A stretch of 64,000 nucleotides of DNA from Oreohelix idahoensis (Eukaryota; Mollusca; Gastropoda; Stylommatophora; Oreohelicidae). Shown here piece after piece: positions 35,745-46,009 of this stretch. A program made the translations under genes and the position numbers. Within the stretch, counting starts at the first letter, position 1, and each line of letters begins with the position of its first letter. The notes beneath the pieces were generated by a model. It was not told the origin of the DNA. It was given only the letters and a program-made list of their open reading frames with translations, and searched no databases. The DNA is taken from contig JAMPIV010018781.1 of NCBI GenBank assembly GCA_024509875.1, positions 62,001-126,000 of the forward strand. Reading direction: 5' to 3'.

Positions 35745-37195
35745 AAACTAGTGGAGTCTTGCAGAGGATTGACTAACTTATTAAGATATTTGAAAGGTAA
35801 TGGATGGGGTGCAAGCACTAAGACAGTGCTTACTTTTTATAAATCTTTTATTAGAGGAAAAATAGATTATGGAAGTACAATATATGACTCTGCTGCACAC
35901 AGTAACAAGATTAAATTAGACAGAATTCAGCATCAGGCTTTATGTACAATAGCAGGTGCAATCAGATCAACATCAATGGGAGCTATAGAGGTGGCTTTAG
36001 GAATTCTACCCTTAGAATTACGGAGAAAGGAGTTAAGACTAAATTACATGAACAGAGTTATGTTAGATAAGTCTCACCCAGCACGTACAGCTTTTACCAG
36101 ATACCAACTAACAACTCAGGCCAATCCAATAAATACCACTAGATACCTTTTAGGATGGAAGTGTATGGAGGAAATTGTCCATCTGGGTACATTCATTACA
36201 TCAATTAATAACAGTTGTGAATACAAGCCAGTGATTCCGCCCTGGGAGATCAAGAAACCAGACACGGACTACCACCTAGCAGAAATACTTAAGAAAACAA
36301 ATAATATAGAAAAAAAAACACAGCCAATAAATATATACTACAAATATCAAAAGACAGCATTACTGTGTACACAGATGGATCCAAGGGAGAGGATGGCAAA
36401 TTGGGGATAGGAATATATATTCCAATATGGAAAATGGCAAAAGAATATAGCATCACGGAAAATACATTCATTTTCACTGCAGAGATGGTGGCAATACTAA
36501 AAGCACTAGAAATATTCTCTAATAACCCTCCCAAAAAACTAACAGTTTTAACTGACTCTCTTTCAAAAATTAAAGCACTTAGAAACTTACGAGAATGTAG
36601 TAGACCTGATATAGCAGAGGAGATATTTCTGGCTACTACATACTTATATTCCAGAGGATGTTCAGTCTTAATTGCTTGGATACCTTCATATGTTGGCATA
36701 GAGGGAAATGAAAAGACAGATAAAGAAGCCAAGAAAGGTAGATCTGATAAAAATCTTATAAATGTAGGGACGAGTAAATCAGAGATTATGAGCTTAATTA
36801 AAGATTTAATAACAGATGAATGGAAAGAAAGCAGAGTGGGATAAAAATCTGAAAGGAAGACATGAATATAAGATGTTCAAGGCTCCAACAAGAAAATGTC
36901 AGATATCTAGAGAATTGAAAATTCCCAGTAATAAGAAACTTCTCAGACTACAGCTGGGAAAAGGCTACTTCAGAATAGAAGAACCTTACTGTGCAGGATG
37001 TCTTCAAGACAATAATATAGAACATTTCTTGTTAAAATGTAAGAGGTATGAACAAATGAGAATACCAATATTAGATTATTTGCAAGCATCCAACTTACCT
37101 ACTCGTATAATATAGAAGAGGTGTTAAGAATAGACAGACCTAGGGAACTGCATAATATAGTCAAACAATATTTAACACGAACACATGTTAATATA
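35745..37195 (+). pseudogene. I-type LINE 3' half: thumb, RNase H and CCHC tail
   Basis: Three frames in order. 35751-36370: the RT C-terminal region (YLKGNGWGASTKT, KIDYGSTIYDSA, LDRIQHQAL, LRRKELRLNYMNR). 36365-36830: RNase H with YTDGSKG (D), FTAEMVAI (E), LTDSLSKI (D) and an EGNEKTDKEAK block (D), so all four catalytic acidic residues are present. 36816-37115: a Cys/His tail CAGCLQDNNIEHFLLKC. Frame changes lie near 36370 and 36830. An RNase H after RT places it in the I-like group. Its neighbour at 18.7-22.7 kb lacks exactly this part. Confidence 0.88.
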
Positions 37196-37600
37196 TAGTG
37201 GCTGGGAATGTGAAGGTCTGATACTTGGTTACAATGCATATGATTTTTAACAGATGAAAGTCAATTAAATATCTGTTAAAGTCAGTTATATAACTGGAAC
37301 CATCAGGCCTTTACACCCCTCCACTTTAATATTATTCTTGTTCAGAGTTTTTTCTTGATTTTGTTTGTTTTTGTTGTTGTTTTTTTTTTTGTGTGTTTAC
37401 TTTTATTTATTTAACATTTAAGTACAATTGTGATTGTCCCTATTTACAATGAATTGACAAATGTGATGCCACTTTCTCATATCGGCAGTTGTTCATATAT
37501 TTGGAATTGAAAACAATATATATCCTAATTATAACCCATCAGAGGTTGAACATGATATTTTTCTTCATTAATTTAAAACAAGAAAAAAGCATTATTCTCC
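37196..37600 (+). repeat. I-type LINE 3' UTR
   Basis: Contains the conserved block gatgccactttctcatatcgg ... ttataacccatcagaggttg (37465-37548), found again near 40300, 42950 (minus), 49380 (minus) and 57005. This is how the 3' UTR was recognised. Confidence 0.75.
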
Positions 37601-38990
37601 ACCATAGCCAGTCTTTTCTTAACATTATATAGATCCTGAGAGGGTATGTAGAATTATTATGTATATTTAGCATATTAATTACTACTATTTATTTCAGGAT
37701 TTGGTTAGTTGATATGTTATGAAGGTATCATACATCGTCTTCGTTTATATGGTATGATTGTTGAAGATGGAACCCAAAAATTATAACCACACAGTGTCTC
37801 AGTCCTTGTCAGGACTAGCACAGTCCTTATTAGGACTGAAACAGTCCTTATCGGGGTTTATCCAACCTGTCATAAGTTATAGCACTTCTCACAGCTGCCT
37901 TGTCAGGCAGATAACATACCTTTATATTTGTTTCATGTTACATAAAACGGATACTTTGGTTTTATTTTTATTTTTGTATATTCTTTCACGAAATTAGTAG
38001 CGCTCGACAAAGACAAAGTGCATAAAAAGTTTTGTGCATGAGCTCTCACCCGACGTACAAATCATGAAAACTTGAAAGTATTTGTTAAAACCACTTATTA
38101 TCAGGGAACACTCTTTGAAAACAATCCACGCACTTTCACACGAAATGTTGTCATCAAAGAACTTTTAAATTGAATCTAAAATAATATAATTCTCGCCGTG
38201 AGTACGTTGGTCACAGCTGATGAATGCAACCGTGTTGAAAAATTGTATTGTTTCCATTATATATCTACTCTCCCGAAAATAGTTACAATCAACAAAGAAA
38301 AGCGTTCAAATGTCGGTGTTCATGAACAGTTTGATTACACTGTATAATGGAAAGAAACCAAAAACACTCTAAGAATGTACTTCTATCTGCTCATCCGGGA
38401 ACGGAAACAGCACCCTATAATTAAAAACCCGTCAAGTTTGACGGGTTATTGCTAGTTGATGTATTATATTCCTGTATTATTTTATTTCAAAAAATGTTTG
38501 GCAGCAAGACAGAGATGATAGGAAACTCTTTACAGAGCGATACAACAGGAAGCAATCTGATCATCAGAAGAGTCCCCCCGTCCGACAAGTGTTTCGGCCC
38601 TATATACTCCTTTACACTCTAAGGGGGGTGGGCCCACTTGGGTCATGACTCCCAAGCGTCTCAGCTTCCTGTTGACTTGTATCGAAAATGAACCCATTTC
38701 ACTTATGGTAGCAACTTTAAAATCCACAACTCCGCCAGCCGTGGAGGCAATTGTGAAAGTAACAAAGAGAAGACAAATTATTCCGTTCGTTCCGTCGCAC
38801 ACACTGAGACACCATCACGAAGTCAACGAGTCTAGCCACTGCGCGTTCCCCACTGGACTTTTGATACTGACACCCCTTATAGTATTCACCGCCTGTCGTC
38901 CCTGAGTCGCAGCCCGTTCACTAGTCCACCACAAAACTCAGCGTATTGTGGACTTAGAAAAATTCCTGGTGTTTTCTGTACCGCAGAATA
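37601..38990. other. No recognisable gene; small palindromic repeats
   Basis: Around 37800-37858 three units of cagtccttatnaggactg-like palindrome repeat in tandem. At 38426-38447 the arms aacccgtcaa and ttgacgggtt form a tight hairpin. Short frames at 38530-38905 have no recognisable product. Confidence 0.5.
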
Positions 38991-38996
38991 TTATTG

Positions 38997-39947
38997 TTAT
39001 GATCTCCATTGCCCATTGCGGTTGTTCCACAGCCAGCCTGATGCCTTTTCGGCAGTTTCACTAAGCCTCTTCAGTGCCCTTGTTCTCGACTGTCCCCTCA
39101 GCCCCAACAGTCTCAATAGATCATACACTGATGCAGCCACAAGCCCTCTTGCGCCCACTTCAACAGCCATGACCCTTGCAGTGAACCCATCGTGTCTCAG
39201 ATCCGCGACCAGATCACTATACTTGGCCGCTTTGAACGAATGTTGCTTGTCTAATCTGCATTCAAATGGCACGGTCAGTTCAATCAGTATGATCTGAAGC
39301 GTTGCTGAAGAATGAAGCACTATATCCGGCCGTCTCCGCGATTTTCTGATACTCTCTGGATATGCCCCTCGTCCAGGTAGGTCTACCGCCATCTCCCAAT
39401 CGTTTGCACAGTCAAGAAGAGATGGTAAACTGCTACCAGGTTTATTCGGTTTGGGGTGTGCTGACTTTCCTGCCCTCAGAAAGTAAGTATTTGCGGTGCT
39501 CGGCCTGGGTTTGCTATTCGCCTTCATCCTTGCCAGATCTATTGTCGCAGCAAGCTCATTTAGCACTTTGTTATGGCGCCAAGTGTATCGCCCTTGCCCT
39601 AATGACACCTTACACGCTGAGAGCACGTGTTCTAGTGTCTGCCTCCCCTGGCACAGGGGGCACTGCTCATCATCCGACTTTCCCCATTTCACAAGGTTGG
39701 TGGCCGACGGCAGCAGGTACTTTTTGCAGTACAGTGCTACATCTGACAGACCTGGTGGTACCCCTAGCCATTTTCTCATGAACTTGTTGACCTTCTGCTC
39801 TATGGCTTCCACTGTACTTGTGCTTATTTCATATATAAGCAGTGGCCACAGCAACTTCGGTATCAACATGAACTGGAGGCACCACAGTTTGTTGTATACT
39901 TTTTCTGCACCGCCGTTCTGTTCTTCAAAGATCATTATGTAATTCAC
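38997..39947 (-). pseudogene. R2-like LINE fragment: zinc knuckle and restriction-like endonuclease
   Basis: 316 codons on the minus strand. Residues 20-75 are the end of an RT-thumb region. Residues 96-112 form a CPLC...H...C zinc knuckle (C96, C99, H107, C112). Residues 200-250 contain RRPDIV ... LIELTVPFE ... KAAKY, the PD-(D/E)XK-type pattern of the restriction-like endonuclease of R2/NeSL-type LINEs, which nick target DNA with this domain instead of an AP endonuclease. Compared with relatives, a stretch seems missing between residues 75 and 80 (inference). The frame has no in-frame stop, yet it begins mid-protein and lacks the RT core, so it is a truncated copy. Confidence 0.78.
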
Positions 39948-40440
39948 CCATAACTGTAGAATATGTGTTGAGAACAGACAGACCTAGAGAGCTGAACAAT
40001 TTAGTAGAACGGCATAAACAAGAACACAAATTAATATATAATGATTAACGGGGTATGGTGGGAAAGTGGAGGTCTAATGAGGTTCTAATAATACATATTC
40101 ATATTGCCAAATAAGTAATAACTTAAGTATCATCCCAAATACACTACATTTTCACACCCTCCCCTCACCCACTTAAAAAAAAACAATGACAGGAATTATG
40201 AGACTACCATTTTAGGACAAAGGAAAACACAGGCCCGCACATTTACACAATCTGAAACTTTAATTTACTCTATTTTCAATAACTGGAAGAGGGAATGATC
40301 GGCATCTTCCCATATTATCTGGAATTAGAGATACTATAGATCGTAATTATAACCTTTCAGCGGTTAAACGAGATATTTTTCTTCATAAATTGAAAACAAA
40401 GAAGCATTATATTGTGCTTTCAAGTGCTTCCACACCGTTC
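39948..40440 (+). pseudogene. I-type LINE 3' end and 3' UTR
   Basis: Ends the coding part with RTDRPRELNN near 39975, a motif that also closes the copy at 37.1 kb, and continues into the same 3' UTR with diverged blocks (ggaattagag...ttataacctttcagcggtt, 40320-40365). Confidence 0.65.
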
Positions 40441-40857
40441 TAAATCATATCTTTTCTGCTTCAGTTGATTTTTTAACTGGTTCTCATTCTTCTGTTTTCT
40501 AATTTCTGTTATTCGTTTTTGCTTTCAGCTCTCCCGTGGCGTATTCCTTCCATTTACTTTCTTAATTCCAACATCTTTGCGGCAGTGAAGGTATACTATA
40601 TCGTCAAAGAATTTCTGTTGTCTTTCCAAGTTGTTTGTTTCATATGCACGTCTAATTCTTTGGACAATGCTACATCCACTTTCCAATACTGCTTTTACAC
40701 TGGCAGGTGGAAACTTGGTGTTAATTTTTTTTTTTTTACATTTAAGGAGTAAGTTCATCATGTGTCAGGTCAACTTGAACAGTGTCCGCACTTTGGACGA
40801 AATCCCGTCTGATTTGCAAGATCGATGCGCTACTGGCCAACTATATAAAGTATCCTG
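40441..40857. other. No recognisable gene
   Basis: Short frames on both strands and a T-run at 40727-40738; nothing I can assign. Confidence 0.4.
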
Positions 40858-42175
40858 TTCAACCCTCTGACTCAGCTGCAGCTTCTAACAAAGCAAAACT
40901 AGACAGAATTCAAAAAGCAGCCATGAGAACCTTTGCCGGTGCATTTATATCAACACCAGTAGAAGCACTAGAAGTAGCTCTTGGCATACCGCTCCTTGGT
41001 CTAAGACGGAAAGAACTAAGATTAAATTATTGGAGTAAAGTAGCACAAGAAGTGACCCACCCAGCACATAAAGCATTTGTCAAAAACCAACCAAGTGTAT
41101 GGGACGTCCCTTTAAATAAAGAAAGATATCCAACAGGGTGGAGAACTATAGAAGATCTAACACAGTTCAAAGAACTGTCAAACACAATTAAAAATAGTAA
41201 TACATATAGAAGCACAATACCACCCTGGGAACTAAAAACACCAATCATAGACTACTCACTTACTGAAAAGATCAAACAAAACATAGAAGATAAGGAAGCC
41301 AAAACGATAAGTAGAAAGTTCATAAATCAACTTACAAACAAAGTCTGGCCGCCTACACTGATGGATCCAATGGTGATAGTGGGCAACTAGGTGCAGGAGT
41401 AATAATACCACAGTGGGGAATTAAGAAAAGCTACAGTGTAACTGAAGGGGCTTCGATTTTTACCGCAGAGATGGTAGCAATTCTAAAGAGTTTAGAAATA
41501 ATCGAAGATAACCCACCAGAAGCTGTTACGGTATTTACGGACTCACTATCATCACTACAAGCACTAGAACACCCAGGTAAATGAAGCCAGCCAGACATAA
41601 AGGAAGAAATTCTTGCAATTAATACATCACTAGGGAACAGAGGATGTAGTGTGAGGCTAGTGTGGGTTCCAGCACACACAGGTATAGCTGGTAACGAGTT
41701 GGCAGACCAAAACGCCAAGTATAGAAGAATAAGTAAAAACAATAAAAGAGCAGGACTGGGAAGGTCGGAGATCAAGAGCCAAGTGAAGCTAACTATAAAC
41801 GAGGATGGAAGACAACATGGAAGAACAGTAGAAAAGGCAGACACGCATTCAAACTGCTGAAAGAACCAACAAGGACGTGCCAGGTCAGAGAAGAACTAAA
41901 GGTACCCTCGAACAGAAAGCTGTGGCGTCTCCGTCTCGGTGCAGCGTACTTTTATGATAAAGGAACCACACTGCCAAGAATGTCAGGAAGAAAATGACAT
42001 AGACCACTACCTGATCCACTGTAGAAAATACTATCAACAGAGGCTAGTATTAAAAACATACTTTAGAAATCACAATATAGACATGATAGGTGATATGGTA
42101 TAAGTATAGATGCCCCAGGGGAAGCCCAAAAATTACTTAAACGATATATACATAAATACAAAGGAAACTATATAA
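40858..42175 (+). pseudogene. I-type LINE 3' half, second subfamily copy
   Basis: Same order as the copy at 35.75 kb but clearly diverged. RT C-terminal region with SDSAAASNKAKLDRIQ, ALGIPLLGLRRKELRLNYW and IPPWELKTP to a stop at 41390. RNase H follows with YTDGSNG near 41356, FTAEMVAILKSLE, FTDSLSSLQ, an in-frame TGA near 41582, and VWVPAHTGIAGNELADQNA. The Cys/His tail is HCQECQEENDIDHYLIHC near 41970-42025. The fragment is 5'-truncated before the RT palm. Confidence 0.85.
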
Positions 42176-42560
42176 GGTTAATAACCGTGACAATATTGGT
42201 AATAATAACAAAAATAATACTTCAGAAAAGACATTCAACCAAATAGAAATTAAGCAACAAAAACTAACAAATCATTAATAAAAAAGTAAAAAAACAACAA
42301 CAAAAAAACAGAAAAATTAGCAAACTTACTAACTACTCATAGAACAAGGTAAGACAACGAGGTTTTAAAAAAAATAATAAAAAAACCAACTCAAAAAGAA
42401 CAAATACTAATACAAATTAAAACCAAGTGCAAAGGACAATAGTTATATACAATACAAAACTGAAAATAAAATGACAAATACTAATATAAATTAAGACCAG
42501 CAACTGCAAAAGACAATAGTTATTTAAATGTAATACAAAATTAGTAAATAAAGTTAGTTG
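42176..42560 (+). repeat. A-rich LINE 3' UTR/tail
   Basis: Strongly A-rich with two copies of an aatacaaattaa-type unit (42405 and 42480); no gene. Confidence 0.5.
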
Positions 42561-42714
42561 CTTATCTTTTACAGGACGTGGCAATTAACCCCAGCTTTTA
42601 TTGGCTGTTTGTGATTTTTCTAGGTTATTTTTTTCATTCAGTAGTTTGCCATTGCTTTCTGTTGGTATGGCGCTTATACAATTGTTAAAAATCCACACAA
42701 AGCGATCTGCTACC

Positions 42715-42797
42715 AAACCGCCTGCAGCAGGTTTCGAACCTGGTATATCTGGATTATGAAACTGCGTTCATATCCATTAGGCCACAGACGCCGACAG
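42715..42797 (-). other. tRNA-like sequence (SINE head or tRNA pseudogene)
   Basis: The minus strand has a box A-like tggcctaatggata and an exact box B ggttcgaaacc, spaced as in a tRNA, and resembles tRNA-Arg in the first part. The anticodon stem and acceptor ends pair poorly, so a functional tRNA is doubtful. No poly(A) tail was found next to it. Confidence 0.5.
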
Positions 42798-42934
42798 TAA
42801 ATAAAATGACACTAAATACCCCAATTATAACCAATTTTCAGGTTAAACAGGGTAGACCAAGATGGGACGAGAAGAGGCAATAATGGTCTGCTGTTAAGTG
42901 CCCGCTCTGCACCCATCACCTTTTCAAAACAACA

Positions 42935-42995
42935 ACAAACAACCTTGATGGGTTATAATTAGGACATATGGTGTACTAATTCAAGAAAATAAAGT
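42935..42995 (-). repeat. I-type LINE 3' UTR fragment
   Basis: ccttgatgggttataattag gacatatg is the reverse complement of the conserved UTR block. Confidence 0.6.
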
Positions 42996-43347
42996 CAGAT
43001 TTCCAATACCCAAATATAGTAACTTCTTCCCTCCTCCCTTCAGTCCAAATAGAGTAAATCTAAATTTGTGTGAATGTTTTTGTGTGTGACCTCCCTTTTC
43101 CAAGAAACAAACAAACAATAAAAATTAAAAAAACAAACGAATTAAAAAAAAACTAAAATGAAGTCTCTTATAACTGCCCTGTTGTTAACAAGGTAAAAAG
43201 GTGCGAGAAAGCCCGAGGGAGTCCGAGATTACATCAAATCCACCAATTATCTGCCATCAGCCATAACATCACCCCATAAGGCTACCCCTTTTCCTCACAC
43301 CATCATTGATCCTTATACATTAATTTTAGTTCTTGTTATATACTATT

Positions 43348-43794
43348 TTATCCTATGTCCCAGTCTTGACTTATGGATGCGAGTTATGGGCAATGACTAC
43401 AACCCACAAAAGCCAGATCCAAACCTTAGAAATGAGGTATCTGAGGAAGGTGGTTGAAGTAACAAGAAGAGACATGGTCCGCAACCAGACGATACGTCAA
43501 GGCCTAAAATCCCACCCCATACAGACCCAAGTAGAACAGTCCCAACTAAGATGGTTTGGCCATGTCTGCAGAATGGGAGAAGATCGACTACCACGACAAA
43601 CATGGGAAACAAAGAGCCAGGGATCCAGACCCCCAGGACAACCCAGAGTCCGCTGGGAGGACAACATTAGACAATTTTTGAAGGACCGAGGACTGGAATG
43701 AAACCAGGCCAGGAGGAAGACAGCCGATAGGATAGTCTGGCGCTCTTTCTTCCAAACCTCTACACCTCACGGTAGAAGGGGAACAGCTAAATAA
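43348..43794 (+). pseudogene. 5'-truncated LINE B copy
   Basis: Encodes the polymerase tail (VLTYGCELWAM, EMRYLRKVVEVTRRDM, QLRWFGHVCRMGED, RPRVRWEDNIRQ) and stops at a TGA (GLE, then stop) at 43699-43701. It is flanked by a 13-bp duplication, gttatatactatt (43335-43347 and 43795-43807). The right duplication overlaps the edge of the LTR at 43807. The premature TGA is shared with the copy at 51.07-51.32 kb. Confidence 0.9.
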
Positions 43795-44194
43795 GTTATA
43801 TACTATTGTGGTGGGGTGGGCGAGATGATGATGATGATTATATTGTGATGTGTGATCACTCTCTTGTCACACTCGCACCGACCCGAACAACAATAAAACT
43901 CTTGATTCTAGAGGCAGGGGCTATATTTATTTTTACAACCCATTCAGTGACAAAGCAAACATTAAACAAACAAACTAGCGAACATAACAAAGCAAAACAA
44001 AACAAAACAAAACAAAACACCCAACAGTGCCCGATGCTAATCTGAAGAAGCAAACAAAGCACAGAATAGTTAAAATCATAATATAATACTGAATGAGAAA
44101 CACCACGCTCTCACCTGTCAAACTGTCCTACGCCGCCACCTGACACACTCAACTATCACACACACACACACTCATGTGTGTCGTCCAATGCGAC

Positions 44195-44345
44195 TAGTAT
44201 GGTGTTGTGCATGAGGCTGGCAACCTCACCATGTAACACAGATTGCTACCAAAACCACTACTGCCCGAGCATCTGAATGCTTAATATGAAGGCAAACCAC
44301 ACTGTTGGCCCCATGCTCCCTCAGGTGCGGAGAAGAGAAATATAT
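44195..44345 (-). repeat. Family V repeat, copy 5
   Basis: Minus-oriented: ttgtgcatgaggctggcaac, caccatgtaacacagattgc and the ccatgctccctcaggtg end. Confidence 0.7.
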
Positions 44346-44529
44346 ATCTTGAAGTGAGCCCACGTGCTCTCACAACCATTCCTCACATAACCATAATTAA
44401 ACAATCATAAAATGGACATAAAATAATATTCAACTATATGTACAACAAATACTCTCAGTAATGAGAATAAGCTACTACCTCGTAACCGATCCACATCAGT
44501 ATTCGTCACTGCATTCTGAAGCATGTCGT

Positions 44530-44735
44530 ATGTGACGACTGGGGCGCCTGGCAACAAGCGTGTCGTATTTGACCACTGGTGCGACTGGGAATCTCATCAC
44601 ATGAAACACATCGTTACCGAAACAACCACTGCAATAGCATAAAAATGCTTCTTGTCGGCTTGTGATAGACACCAGCCACATTGGTGTTTCCATGCTCCGC
44701 CGGGAGCAACCAGAGAAACACATGTCTCAACAAAG
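44530..44735 (-). repeat. Family V repeat, copy 6
   Basis: Minus-oriented: actggggcgcctggcaac, then a second core (gactgggaatctcatcacat, gaaacacatcgttaccgaaa) and tccatgctccgccgggagc. It may be a partial tandem of two copies. Confidence 0.65.
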
Positions 44736-46009
44736 GAGTGGCCTCGCGCTCTCCAGAAATCTAAATACATATTCTCACCTCACAGTAACCCATTAAATAT
44801 ACAGTAGAATTATGATAAGTAGGCTATCGTGAAATACACTCAATTACTTTTACATAAAAGAAATAAAATAATTACTCTTGACTTTAACAAAACTGGCATT
44901 AACACGAAAACTATCTCTTTCCTTTACTGGGGAAAATTATCTTAATCTGCTTCCCACCCACGTGTCAATTCACACAATATAAAACTGGCGTCTTCTTTAT
45001 ACAATCACACATGGTGACGCGCCGCCTTTCATGACCACGTGGTTGCCATCCTGATAACAGTCAATATCATCTAAATTAAAGTAAAAAATCGCTTCTCTGT
45101 CCAGTTTCATGTATGAAATAGCTCCCTACTAAATTTGCCTTTCTTGCCCGGTCTGATGACTGACATAATTGCTCTTAAACTCTCACATCTGTGATTTGGG
45201 CTTTGCGTGCCTAATAAAACCTATCAAACATTATTTTCACTCATCTATCACTTCGAGACTAAATCATAATGTCCTAAAAAGACATTTCCTTTGGAAACAC
45301 ATCTATCTATATCACTCAACATTAAAATAGCCACATCGATATTATTTCCGAATTATATAAAACTAATTCTAATTTAAATTAACTTACGTGTCATGTCTTT
45401 GTGTTCTTCTGTGTGGGTATACAGCGCGCTTCGTTTCGTTCCCTCTTGTCTGGACTGATACTTAAAAAAGGGCCGCTGGTAGTTCGCTATCTCTTTTTAT
45501 AGGCACTAGGCTAATCACTCAACTACTGCGCGCTGGGCGTATTAATCTTGGCTACTTAAATATCACACGCGATTATCGCTTTAGGAATAGCGAAAACACA
45601 AATAAAACCTACAGCTATTTAATATAACACACGAGTATCAAATATGATTCACAACTATACACCACAATTAATTTCTCAGGCTTTATTATGGCCTCATTAC
45701 ATATCTTCTACTTCAGACTTTTCACAACCCAGAATGCTTCGCGCACATCGAAAATAATCTGCCTAGAAACAGGTAGGGGGCGGGCGTCTCCTTTTCGGCC
45801 CCATCACATATCTCCCTCCTGATTTTGTTGTCGTCCCGACAACATCACTACCTCTGGCGCTTCACTTGTAACCTCTCAGATCGTTGATGCTGCGCAGGAC
45901 TCTTTCTGAGCGTCGATGTTTTGGGCTTAGATTCTGTATTCGGTACAACCCGGCTGGAGACACCCTTGGTCGTCATGTCTCCAGTTGTACGTTGCCGGGC
46001 TGTCAGCCG

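Larger units (their letters stand above)
43807..45808 (-). repeat. 3' LTR of LIN28-Gag element
   Basis: 2002 bp. On the minus strand a TATA box (cctataaaaagag) lies at about 45503-45491, 310 bp into the LTR, and an AATAAA-type stretch near 43930. Between them lies a 1346-bp segment with GT-AG borders (45387 to 44042) that the inverted arm lacks; it contains two family V repeats. An A/C-rich aaaac repeat lies at 43992-44018. Confidence 0.8.

Noticed and set aside
37788..37862. CRISPR-like short palindromic repeats
   Set aside because: Only three adjoining units without spacers, in an animal genome.
38426..38447. Hairpin like a bacterial terminator
   Set aside because: No bacterial context; more likely a repeat palindrome.
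42715..42797. Functional tRNA gene
   Set aside because: Box A and B are present, but the stems pair poorly and no terminator T-run follows at the right place.
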